A DNA stretch of 13,312 nt from an uncultured Moraxella sp. (GCA_937975585.1 CALJUC010000015.1:1-13312), one strand, 5' to 3'. Shown: positions 6,347 to 13,271, counted from the stretch's first letter. The notes: a model not told the origin generated them from the sequence alone. Program-made: numbers and translations.

Positions 6347-6468
6347 ATTTTTAATCCTATAAACTGCATCTGCTAAAATACCGATTAACCGCTTGAAAAA
6401 GACGACAGCAATCTACTGTTTTTCCGCTACAATAACCGTTTATCTTTACTCAAGAATCCCGTAACCCT

Positions 6469-8271
6469 ATGTCACTCTCGTTTATTGACTTTATGCGCCA
6501 CCAAGCGCTTTCTGACACCCTCTCACCGCTGACCGGTATTGCCATCAGCTATTGGCAAGATTGGCACAATCGCCAACCGATTGATGGTGGTGTGTCACTT
6601 GAGGCCGCACTACACAAGCTCCCCCTTGACGGTTCATTGGCAAGTTTGGCCGTCTTGGACCAGTTTTTGCTACAAGCCAAAGACCATTTAGCCCGAGATT
6701 TACAACAGCTAATCGATGACTCTCATCAGCGCAATTTATTATTATTTATCGCGTTTTATAGCGGTTGGGTATTTGCTTACCATGCCAATCAGGCTGAGTT
6801 TAGCAACCCCTTACACCGAACGGTTACGCCACAATGGTTAAGCGCTGAACAACTTATCGAATACCAACCCACGTTACCGCAACTTAGCGATCAGCGTTTT
6901 GGCTATTCAGTTGCTATCAGCCTACTTCCGCTTAGCGATGCCTCAGTGACGGTTACAAGCACCAATCTCTCTGTGTTTTTTCCACTAATCACGATTCTTG
7001 CGCGGCTGTATCCACAATTAAACTTATCTGATTCAACACCACTCTTTGATTATATCAGTGATAGTTTATATGTCAGTGTTCACCAATTATTAAAACGTTG
7101 GCAGCATTTATCCGCTGAGCATTCATCTTTTGACCATTCATTATTTAAGAATAGCGACACACAAAATCACACACCAAAGGCTAATATCCAACCTGCAACA
7201 TCCGCTGTAACTACAGATATGATTTCATCTGCTTTGCCGAAAGCTTCAAACGCAAAACCATTACATGATTATTTAGTGACGGATTTGAATAACCCATTAA
7301 TGGAGCGTAAAGACTGGCAAACGAGCGCGAAGTCATTAAATCAATCCTCGCGACCGATACAGACGTATCAAGACTATGTGGTCGCAGATTTTTCTGATGT
7401 GTCTATGATAGAAACTGGGGAACCCATTGAAGACGTTAACGCCCCTAACGTTGGCACACAGCCGGTAATAAGTATAAAAACTCAAGCACCAACTGCGAAA
7501 ACCAACCTATCGGTATTGACGCAATCATTACACCCGCAAGTGTCAGACAAGCGTCTGTTATCAAGTCAGGATGAGATTGATGAGGCAACACAACAAGCCG
7601 ACGCTATCGCCAAACGTCAAGCTGAACTTGAGGCTGCTTTGGCCAACCCACATTTGCATGATGGCTTGCTCAATCAGTCCAAATCCCTAGTTGAAAATAT
7701 AACGCTAGCACAAGATAGTTTCGATGAGCTTGAGCAGGATTTAGCCAAGGTCTATCTACCAGACACCTTTTCCACTGAACATCAGACTGCCTATCATCAG
7801 GCTGTTGATAGTTGGCAACAACGCCAAACCGCTGATGTAGTAGCATTACGCAAAGGTTATGCGGTTATCGCACAACAGGCCAATGATAACTTACCAGATG
7901 CCATGCTACGCCAAGCCTTAGGCTACTTACGTGGTGATACCGCGTTGGGTATTATACAAGATCAACAAAAAGGCCTGTCTTTAGTCCAAGCGGCGGCAAC
8001 GCTCCAAGATAACCGTGCAGAGAAGTTACTGAGTAAGTTGTATTTTAGTGGTGAATTAGTGGCAATGGACAACGCGCAAGGCAAATTTTGGTTAGCACAA
8101 GCGGCAACACATGGTCATGCAGGCGCGCAGCAGTTACAACAAAGCTTTGCCATGGTGAATGAATTAAAAGAAACGCGCCAAGATGAGACAGATTATCTCA
8201 AGAAACTGGCAATTGGCACGGGATTACTTTTACTGCTAACGCTAGTCCTTATTTTTGCGATAAAAGTTTGA
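6469..8271 (+). CDS. Unrecognised C-terminally membrane-anchored protein with Sel1-like repeats
   Basis: This 600-residue protein has no family I can name over its full length. Residues 1-215 are a mostly helical, Trp/Leu-rich region without a signal peptide. Residues 216-360 are polar and low in structure, with a short internal repeat (DYLVTD at 267-272 and DYVVAD at 302-307). Residues 366-393 are charged and heptad-like, probably a coiled coil. Residues about 480-556 resemble two Sel1-like helical repeats; the second, LYFSGELVAMDNAQ then FWLAQAATHGHAGA, follows the Sel1 pattern of small residues with AA..GH..A. A single hydrophobic segment at 581-599 ends the protein, so it is probably tail-anchored with the bulk in the cytoplasm. 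The ATG at 6469 has no clear Shine-Dalgarno; a TACAAT (6428-6433) may be its -10. It converges on rnt with a 48-bp gap. Sel1 repeats suggest protein-protein interaction, nothing more specific. Confidence 0.7.
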   Translation: MSLSFIDFMRHQALSDTLSPLTGIAISYWQDWHNRQPIDGGVSLEAALHKLPLDGSLASLAVLDQFLLQAKDHLARDLQQLIDDSHQRNLLLFIAFYSGWVFAYHANQAEFSNPLHRTVTPQWLSAEQLIEYQPTLPQLSDQRFGYSVAISLLPLSDASVTVTSTNLSVFFPLITILARLYPQLNLSDSTPLFDYISDSLYVSVHQLLKRWQHLSAEHSSFDHSLFKNSDTQNHTPKANIQPATSAVTTDMISSALPKASNAKPLHDYLVTDLNNPLMERKDWQTSAKSLNQSSRPIQTYQDYVVADFSDVSMIETGEPIEDVNAPNVGTQPVISIKTQAPTAKTNLSVLTQSLHPQVSDKRLLSSQDEIDEATQQADAIAKRQAELEAALANPHLHDGLLNQSKSLVENITLAQDSFDELEQDLAKVYLPDTFSTEHQTAYHQAVDSWQQRQTADVVALRKGYAVIAQQANDNLPDAMLRQALGYLRGDTALGIIQDQQKGLSLVQAAATLQDNRAEKLLSKLYFSGELVAMDNAQGKFWLAQAATHGHAGAQQLQQSFAMVNELKETRQDETDYLKKLAIGTGLLLLLTLVLIFAIKV

Positions 8272-8294
8272 AAGATACCGCACACAGGGTTCAA

Positions 8295-8330
8295 GCGATG
8301 GGTAGCTGGCTAATAAGACTTACTCATCGC
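8295..8330. terminator. Hairpin between the convergent gene ends (possible terminator without U-tract)
   Basis: GCGATGGGTA (8295-8304) and TACTCATCGC (8321-8330) are inverted repeats matching at 9 of 10 positions; the tenth is a G-U wobble in the plus-strand RNA. The right arm overlaps the last codons of rnt. No T-run follows on either side, so it may only protect 3' ends or slow polymerase between the convergent genes. Confidence 0.35.
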
Positions 8331-9030
8331 GTGCGATTTCATCAATGTCATAAGGTACGTTATCATCCGTTTCGCGCTCTAGGCTTTCGGCTTCATTTTC
8401 TACTGCAATGGCCTTAGCAAGCATCGGATAACTATTTAAAATATAGCAAAATAACTCAGCGGTTTTTTGGGTGTCATACAAAGCCGAGTGCGCTTCATTG
8501 CCATCAAAGTCGAGACCGGCATATTGACAGGCACGCGCGAGTACCGTTTGACCAAATGCCAATGCGGATAAAGTCACCGTATCGAGTACCGAAAACTGGT
8601 GAAACTGACTTTGATTTTTACTATTCGTACGAGCAATCAAGGCATTTAAAAACCCTAAATCAAACCCCGCATTGTGCCCAACCAAAATACATTTGGTGCA
8701 GCCTGTCTGCTGACGCACGGTTTTTAAGTATTTAAAAATCCGTCGAATCGCGGTTTTTTCATCTTCAGCAATCAACTTACGCATTGGGCTATTCGGGTTA
8801 ATACCGGTAAATTGCAAGGCGCGCTGCTCAAGGTTTGCCCCCTCAAACGGCTCGATATGCGCATTGACAGCTTCACCCGGATAAAACTTGCCTGTTTCAT
8901 CAAGTAAAATTGGTATACACGCAATTTCTAATAACGCATCGGTCTGTGGATTAAAGCCCGCCGTTTCTACATCGACCACGACTGGTAGATAGTTACGAAA
9001 GCGTTTGGCGATGGTTAATTGTTCAGACAT
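8320..9030 (-). CDS. rnt: Ribonuclease T
   Basis: RNase T is a homodimeric DEDDh 3'-5' exoribonuclease that trims the last bases of tRNA, 5S and 23S rRNA and other small RNAs, and also acts on single-stranded DNA ends. All five active-site residues are visible: Asp20 and Glu22 in VVVDVETAGFN, Asp124 in GHNAGFDLGF, and His181 and Asp186 in EAHSALYDTQKTAELF. Other conserved stretches are TDALLEIA, IEPFEGANLEQRAL and LGQTVL-like FGQTVLARACQYAG. The 236 residues exceed E. coli RNase T (215) by an acidic C-terminal tail after about 210 (NEAESLERETDDNVPYDID). It lies 83 bp downstream of pyrC on the same strand, an order also known in pseudomonads, but a terminator-like hairpin sits in the gap. Confidence 0.95.
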   Translation of the reverse strand: MSEQLTIAKRFRNYLPVVVDVETAGFNPQTDALLEIACIPILLDETGKFYPGEAVNAHIEPFEGANLEQRALQFTGINPNSPMRKLIAEDEKTAIRRIFKYLKTVRQQTGCTKCILVGHNAGFDLGFLNALIARTNSKNQSQFHQFSVLDTVTLSALAFGQTVLARACQYAGLDFDGNEAHSALYDTQKTAELFCYILNSYPMLAKAIAVENEAESLERETDDNVPYDIDEIARDE

Positions 9031-9058
9031 GCAATACTTTTCCCAAATAACTGGATAA

Positions 9059-9094
9059 CAAAAAAATAATAGCAGGATTCATGTAAACCCTGCT
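9059..9094 (-). terminator. Intrinsic terminator or attenuator between pyrC and rnt
   Basis: Reading the minus strand, AGCAGG (9094-9089) and CCTGCT (9076-9071) form a 6-bp stem, which can extend inward by a G-U pair and two A-U pairs to a 6-base loop. It is followed by ATTATTTTTTT (9070-9060). It begins 20 bp after the pyrC stop, so most pyrC transcripts may stop here. rnt would then rely on read-through or a promoter in the remaining 28 bp or inside pyrC. Confidence 0.65.
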
Positions 9095-9113
9095 GAATGA
9101 CGTAAAACACTAC

Positions 9114-10184
9114 TTAATTAGCTGGCTTAACCTGCCAATCAATGGTTTGCCCTGCCATCAATGGCGTTAAGCTATGACCATCAAGGTATGGGTAGTTTTC
9201 TGGAATTTGCCATGACTCACGTACCAAGGTTACTTTATCGGTATTCACTGGCAGACCGTAAAATTTCGCACCGTGAATACTGGTAAAGCCCTCAAGCTTA
9301 TCGAGTTTGCCCACACTTTCAAATGCGGTGGCATACAATGGCAACGCAATCGCGGCCGAATAACAACCGGCACAGCCACACGCGTTTTCTTTGGTATGGG
9401 TAGCATGTGGTGCTGAATCCGTACCGATAAAGAATTTTGGATTACCACTGGTCGCGACATCTAGCAACACGCGTTGGTGGCTTTGACGCTTCAGCACCGG
9501 CAAGCAATAAAAATGCGGCTTAATGCCACCGACCAACATATGGTTACGGTTAAACAATAAATGCTGCGGTGTGATGGTTGCAGCCACGTTTTTGCCTTGC
9601 GCCAATACAAAATCAGCCGCATCACTGGTCGTAATATGTTCAAATACGACTTTTAGTTTAGGAAATTTACTAATTAGGCTCACCATCACATCATCAATAA
9701 ATTTCTTTTCACGGTCAAAGATGTCGATATGGTCGTGCGTGACTTCACCATGTACCAATAACGGTAGCCCCAAGGCTTCCATTTTTGCAAACACATCGGT
9801 GCATTTATTGATATTGGTCACACCATCGGCAGAGTTAGTCGTCGCGCCTGCCGGATATAGTTTGACGGCTTTGATTACACCGCTATTGACGGCCTCTTCA
9901 ATATCCGCTGGTGTCAAGGTTTCGGTCAAGTATAACGTCATCAATGGCTCAAACTGCTGACTTATCGCATCACTTGGACGATTGGCCAGAATACGCTCAC
10001 GATAGGCAATCGCATCAGCGGTTACCTTAACCGGTGGCACCAAATTGGGCATACAAATCGCACGACGAAATTGGCTGGCGGCATGCGCCACTGTGGTAGC
10101 CAATGCTTGGCCATCACGTAAGTGAATATGCCAATCATCAGGCGCAGTAATGGTTAAGCTTTGAAGAGATGAAGATTGCGTCAT
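9114..10184 (-). CDS. pyrC: Dihydroorotase, class II
   Basis: PyrC is the third enzyme of pyrimidine synthesis: it cyclises N-carbamoyl-aspartate to dihydroorotate in the cytoplasm at a two-zinc centre. All metal ligands are in place in this 356-residue protein: His19 and His21 (DDWHIHLRDG), the carboxylated Lys108 (AVKLYPAGATTNS), His145 (LLVHGEV), His183 (VFEHITT) and Asp256 (IGTDSAPH). The motifs TITPQHLL and CGCAGC are also typical of the E. coli-type (class II) enzyme of about 348 residues. I chose the ATG at 10184, preceded by GAGGAAA at good spacing, over an upstream in-frame ATG at 10199. An extended -10 (TGG-TATCAT) lies about 75 bp upstream. rnt follows on the same strand beyond a probable terminator. 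Confidence 0.96.
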   Translation of the reverse strand: MTQSSSLQSLTITAPDDWHIHLRDGQALATTVAHAASQFRRAICMPNLVPPVKVTADAIAYRERILANRPSDAISQQFEPLMTLYLTETLTPADIEEAVNSGVIKAVKLYPAGATTNSADGVTNINKCTDVFAKMEALGLPLLVHGEVTHDHIDIFDREKKFIDDVMVSLISKFPKLKVVFEHITTSDAADFVLAQGKNVAATITPQHLLFNRNHMLVGGIKPHFYCLPVLKRQSHQRVLLDVATSGNPKFFIGTDSAPHATHTKENACGCAGCYSAAIALPLYATAFESVGKLDKLEGFTSIHGAKFYGLPVNTDKVTLVRESWQIPENYPYLDGHSLTPLMAGQTIDWQVKPAN

Positions 10185-10260
10185 GGTTTCCTCGCACAAC
10201 AGGATAGAGCGTTGGCGTTAGCATCGCTATGATTGCCAAAGTGGCTAAAAATTGTGTGAA

Positions 10261-10269
10261 ATGATACCA
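10261..10269 (-). promoter_or_regulatory. Candidate pyrC extended -10
   Basis: On the minus strand TGG-TATCAT (10269 down to 10261) is an extended -10 with a 5/6 hexamer. A T-rich TTGTTT lies 15 bp upstream as a poor -35. The leader to the pyrC ATG would be about 70 bases. It contains no clear terminator hairpin and no C-run at the start site of the kind used for pyrC control in E. coli. The rest of the 10185-10390 gap shows nothing else I can support. Confidence 0.4.
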
Positions 10270-10390
10270 GTTTTCCCCAAAAAACAACATGACCAAACCG
10301 CCAATTTTTTATAGCGGATAGATTTTTACGTCATTCTATGTCGTCTTATGGGTTTTTAGCCGCCAATCATCGATTAATCATAGACCTTTG

Positions 10391-12112
10391 CTACTTAATT
10401 TTAGCTGATATTTTACTATCTGTTGCTTTGGACTTAGCAGATTTATTGGTAGATGACTTTTTCAGAGCCTTGTCCTCTTTAAGCTTAGCGCTCTGTTTAT
10501 TCGTCTTACTGGATGATTTGGTCTTATCTTCGTCTTTTTTGCTAGTTTGCTGCTTACCACGCGTTTTTGCGCTATCCGTTGCTGATTTTTTTACCGGATT
10601 TTCACGATTTTTGGCGTTAGCATCATCAGAGGTCTTTTGAGTAGCGGTGCGCTTATTTGACGATTGTTTCGTTTCAGTTTTTTCAGAAGCGGCTTTTTCA
10701 GAAGCAGGTTTTTTAGTATTAGGCTTTTTAATGTCAGGCTTGGTTAAATCTAATTTTTTTGCATCAGTTTTATCTTTACCGTCTGCATTATTTTTATCTT
10801 TATCAGATGACTTTGACTTGGCTTTACTATTAGCGCGCAATTCGTCTTGGGCAACGGTTTTATTCGATGCCTTTCCGTCAACCATTGATTTTTTTGAGGC
10901 ATTCGTTGTGCTGTTGCTTGTTTTATCTGCACTTGATAAATCTTTAGCTAGTTGTGGTGCTGTCTGTATTGCCGACTCAGCGATATTAGCACTTGTTGAG
11001 GCAACGCGTACGATTGCCACATCGTTGTATTTGGGTTTTTCCTCAATGACAGGCGCTGTCGGTTTGGCAAATATGGGCAACTGCATACGGTCATTAAAGG
11101 CCCACGCCAATGAACCAAACACTAGTATCGATAGTAATGCTGCGGTCGCAATCCAATATTGCTGTAAGCGTGATAACCAACTCGCTTTTTGCGGGGATAC
11201 TTTGGTAAAAATATCATCGCTGCTATGAGATAAATGATTGGGCAAAGGCGATTGAGTCACTGATATAGAAGTGGCAACTTTCTCAGCGCTGTCTGTGACT
11301 ATAGAAGACTTACGTGTCGATGCAAATGGCTGCGTCGCAATAAAACTTTCTAAGCTCGCAACCAAGGGCTGATAAGCTGAATATTGACTTGTGACTTGAG
11401 CAAGCTTGGCATTTTCATTTGGGTTATAGGTTGACTGAAAACCACAAATATCTGCAAATACTTGATTATCTGGATTGGCCAAAAACAATGGCTGTTCTTT
11501 AATCCAACGCTCCAAATCAATACTAGGGTGTTGGTTAGCATCAACATTGATAAACCTCGCCAAACCAGACACCGCCAAGGTAATGACAAAGGGAAATAAT
11601 TGCGTGATTTGCGATACGGTTAACTGAGTTTTAGCCGCTAATGCACCAAGCAACATATACCATGACGTTGGGTTATCGAATAGATACTGACGATTTTGCT
11701 CAACTTGTGACTGCATAGTGGTCAAATTTGCTGCGCTGCCACTTGATAGCTTATGAAGCTCACTTTGATTCAACAGTTGCTGCAGTGACGCTGCTGCTGT
11801 CTTGTGTGTGGTCATTTGGTGTTGGTGAATACGTTGTAGCAGTTGATAACTCAATGCATTAAGCAAGGTCGGCAGCGTCTGTTGTACCTGAATCGTTGAT
11901 AACTGACTCATATCCGCTATCTGGTCTATAGCTGGCGTTAATAAGCGTTGCAAAAATACCGGCCAACTCATTACTTGCATTAATGCACTTATTTGCTCTG
12001 CTTTCTTTAGTTCAACACCCAATGCTTTACCTACCTTTTGACACAATATATTTTTCAACTTATATATCGATAATGATTTACTAAAAGCACGCAATTTTTC
12101 GTAATAAATCAT
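10391..12112 (-). CDS. Unrecognised single-pass membrane protein with DUF937-like repeats and a histone H1-like Lys-rich tail
   Basis: The 573-residue product has three parts. Residues 1-260 are helical and contain two similar segments, LSTIQVQQTLPTLLNAL (71-87) and LTVSQITQLFPFVITLA (164-180). They look like the repeat of DUF937/YidB-like proteins; this assignment is tentative. A polar linker leads to one transmembrane helix at 320-338 (IATAALLSILVFGSLAWAF with Trp flanks). After residue 390 the protein is a 180-residue, strongly basic, low-complexity tail of Lys, Ser, Thr, Ala and Asp (for example KKPNTKKPASEKAASEK), resembling histone H1 or AlgP-type tails. With no signal peptide, the N-terminal part is probably cytoplasmic and the tail periplasmic. 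The start at 12112 has no evident ribosome site, so the first ~40 residues are uncertain. Long plus-strand frames opposite the tail are composition artefacts. It lies divergent to the Ig-domain lipoprotein gene. Confidence 0.65.
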   Translation of the reverse strand: MIYYEKLRAFSKSLSIYKLKNILCQKVGKALGVELKKAEQISALMQVMSWPVFLQRLLTPAIDQIADMSQLSTIQVQQTLPTLLNALSYQLLQRIHQHQMTTHKTAAASLQQLLNQSELHKLSSGSAANLTTMQSQVEQNRQYLFDNPTSWYMLLGALAAKTQLTVSQITQLFPFVITLAVSGLARFINVDANQHPSIDLERWIKEQPLFLANPDNQVFADICGFQSTYNPNENAKLAQVTSQYSAYQPLVASLESFIATQPFASTRKSSIVTDSAEKVATSISVTQSPLPNHLSHSSDDIFTKVSPQKASWLSRLQQYWIATAALLSILVFGSLAWAFNDRMQLPIFAKPTAPVIEEKPKYNDVAIVRVASTSANIAESAIQTAPQLAKDLSSADKTSNSTTNASKKSMVDGKASNKTVAQDELRANSKAKSKSSDKDKNNADGKDKTDAKKLDLTKPDIKKPNTKKPASEKAASEKTETKQSSNKRTATQKTSDDANAKNRENPVKKSATDSAKTRGKQQTSKKDEDKTKSSSKTNKQSAKLKEDKALKKSSTNKSAKSKATDSKISAKIK

Positions 12113-12120
12113 TTACATAA

Positions 12121-12156
12121 TGACAAAAATTTAAAATAAAAATTTGTCACAGTATA
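12121..12156 (-). promoter_or_regulatory. Promoter -10 and inverted repeat for the 573-residue protein gene
   Basis: On the minus strand TATACT (12156-12151) is a 5/6 match to a -10, and transcription would start near 12144. TGACAAA (12121-12127) and TTTGTCA (12143-12149) are perfect inverted arms within a 29-bp A/T-rich element. The element covers that start site and ends 8 bp before the ATG. The placement fits a repressor site; no regulator gene is nearby. Confidence 0.4.
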
Positions 12157-12227
12157 AATTATTTTTGGAAAAATATGCCATTTTTTATATTTTGGTTAAA
12201 TTAAGTAGGGAAAAGGTTGTAAGTTTA

Positions 12228-12281
12228 TTGCAAACTTAGTAAAGTAAGTATTATAAGTATACTTTTCTTAGTTTATAAGTA
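12228..12281 (+). promoter_or_regulatory. Promoter and direct repeats for the Ig-domain lipoprotein gene
   Basis: TTGCAA (12228-12233) and TATAAG (12252-12257) with 18-bp spacing form a moderate sigma-70 promoter. TTATAAGTA occurs twice (12251-12259 and 12273-12281), exactly 22 bp apart, about two helical turns. The first copy overlaps the -10, and the 10-bp palindrome AAGTATACTT (12255-12264) overlaps it too. This may be a phased binding site. Confidence 0.4.
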
Positions 12282-12304
12282 ACAATTAAGAAACGTTAGA
12301 GTTA

Positions 12305-12324
12305 AGCCTAAATTTGGTTAGGCT
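12305..12324 (+). repeat. Hairpin in the leader of the lipoprotein gene
   Basis: AGCCTAA (12305-12311) and TTAGGCT (12318-12324) are perfect 7-bp arms around ATTTGG. It would lie in the mRNA leader, 23 bases before the Shine-Dalgarno. No U-tract follows, so it is not a terminator; it may affect stability or translation. Confidence 0.5.
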
Positions 12325-12359
12325 AAAGATGCGTAAAGCGCGTAAGCAAGGAATTCACG

Positions 12360-13049
12360 ATGACACTGTCAACAATTTTTCTAAAAACTTTTAAACTTTC
12401 TGCCCTTGCAACGGCGCTGACGTTAGCAGGTTGTGGCGGTGGTGGCGGTAATGATACGGTACAACCCGCTATTCCCACAGGAAGCATGGTAAATGTTACC
12501 AACCCTACGACCAGTACAGATAGTACAACCACGACAAATCTTGCTAGTGTCAATACAGTACAACTTGTAAGCAATGACAATCAGTTTTTTATGTCTACTG
12601 ATACGACGATTGAGCTAACCGTCTATGCACTTAATAAAGACAATATTGGGGTCGCCAATGTACCAGTCAATGTCAAAATCACTGATCCCAAACTCACTGG
12701 AGTATTCAGTAATACGCCTCAAGGCTTGGTTACGGATGCCTCAGGTAAGGCGACTATCACACTTGATGTCCAGTCATTAACCACTGAACAAAAAAACTAC
12801 TTACAACAAAATGGTGTAGAGATCCAAGCCACCGTTGGTACTAAATCAGATACTAAAACTCTGACAGGGGTTAATACTCAAACAAGTGGGCCTGTTACGA
12901 CTGCTTTAGTACAAAACTTATTGTTAGTATCAGACAATAATACCTTGCCATTGACAATTGGACGCACCATCAAAGTAACAGCTATCGCAATTGATGCCGA
13001 TAATAATATTGTTGCTAATACACCTATTACCTTTAATATTAGCAGCTGA
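12360..13049 (+). CDS. Ig-like (Big_1-type) domain lipoprotein, 3' end lost at a junction
   Basis: The ATG at 12360 follows AAGGAA (12348-12353). The N-terminus is a lipoprotein signal: Lys residues, a hydrophobic core (LSALATALT), and the lipobox LAG-Cys25, then Gly-rich GGGGG. The mature protein should be lipidated at Cys25. After a Thr/Ser/Asn linker (40-63), residues 64-172 form one bacterial Ig-like domain (VQLVSNDNQFFMS, then IGVANVPVNVKI, then VTDASGKATITLDV). A second begins at about 183 (LLLVSDNNTLPLTIGRTIKV, then NNIVANTPITFNISS). The frame stops right there, at a strand that should continue with another 50 or more residues. Proteins of this kind usually carry several to many Ig-like domains and act at the cell surface, often in adhesion. 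The stop codon is the complement of a Ser codon of the opposing pilin gene, so the end seen here is not the native one. Confidence 0.8.
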   Translation: MTLSTIFLKTFKLSALATALTLAGCGGGGGNDTVQPAIPTGSMVNVTNPTTSTDSTTTTNLASVNTVQLVSNDNQFFMSTDTTIELTVYALNKDNIGVANVPVNVKITDPKLTGVFSNTPQGLVTDASGKATITLDVQSLTTEQKNYLQQNGVEIQATVGTKSDTKTLTGVNTQTSGPVTTALVQNLLLVSDNNTLPLTIGRTIKVTAIAIDADNNIVANTPITFNISS

Positions 13050-13271
13050 ATCGAGACCAGCACTTGTATTATTAGTAGGGTAACGATTGTTTGTAGCATA
13101 AAAGTCAGCCACTCCAGCCTTAGCGCCACCAGCCAAGTTCAAACCTTCAGTAACGTGAGCACGTTTGGTATAGTTCTGGTACGCAGGAATCGCAATCGCA
13201 GCCAAAATACCGATAATAGCGACCACAATCATAAGCTCGATGAGCGTGAAGCCCTTCTGCATTGTATTCAT
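12930..13271 (-). CDS. pilA: Type IV major pilin (PilA-like), C-terminal half replaced by foreign antisense sequence
   Basis: The product begins MNTMQKG-FTLIELMIVVAII: a short basic leader, Gly7 as the prepilin peptidase (PilD) cleavage point, Phe as +1 of the mature protein, and Glu12 (mature Glu5), the residue needed for assembly. The hydrophobic helix runs to about residue 31 and is followed by the alpha1 continuation and a loop (AGGAKAGVADFYATNNRYP). Pilin-like sequence continues to about residue 82 (SAGLDSAANIKGN). The rest, residues 83-113 with five Cys, is only the antisense reading of the Ig-domain gene and has no pilin features. Real pilins have about 140-160 residues with a beta-sheet head, so this one should not fold. 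The ATG at 13271 has GGAG (13278-13281) six bases upstream; a GTG at 13283 is in frame but not needed. Confidence 0.8.
   Translation of the reverse strand: MNTMQKGFTLIELMIVVAIIGILAAIAIPAYQNYTKRAHVTEGLNLAGGAKAGVADFYATNNRYPTNNTSAGLDSAANIKGNRCISNNIIIGINCDSCYFDGASNCQWQGIIV
13026..13046. other. Junction segment shared by the lipoprotein and pilin genes
   Basis: These 21 bases read ITFNISS on the plus strand, a plausible Ig-domain beta strand, and AANIKGN on the minus strand, plausible pilin sequence, with codon boundaries coinciding. To the right, only the pilin reading makes sense (the Ig frame hits TGA at 13047). To the left, only the Ig reading makes sense. Two separate sequences therefore appear to be joined across up to 21 bp of identity. 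Confidence 0.65.

Noticed and set aside
9031..10184. Simple pyrC-rnt operon
   Set aside because: The strand and spacing suggest it, but a stem with a U-tract in the gap makes full co-transcription doubtful, so I did not call one operon.
10338..11228. Two long plus-strand open frames (10338-10640 and 10647-11228) opposite the Lys-rich tail
   Set aside because: They are the complement of AAG/AAA/GCN/TCN-rich codons, which yields Leu/Ser/Phe-rich stop-free sequence. They have no ribosome site, no start context and no domain, and the minus-strand protein explains the composition.
12930..13025. Cys-rich C-terminus of the pilin frame as a real disulfide loop
   Set aside because: These codons are exactly the complement of the in-frame Ig-domain coding sequence, so the cysteines come from antisense reading and not from a pilin D-region.
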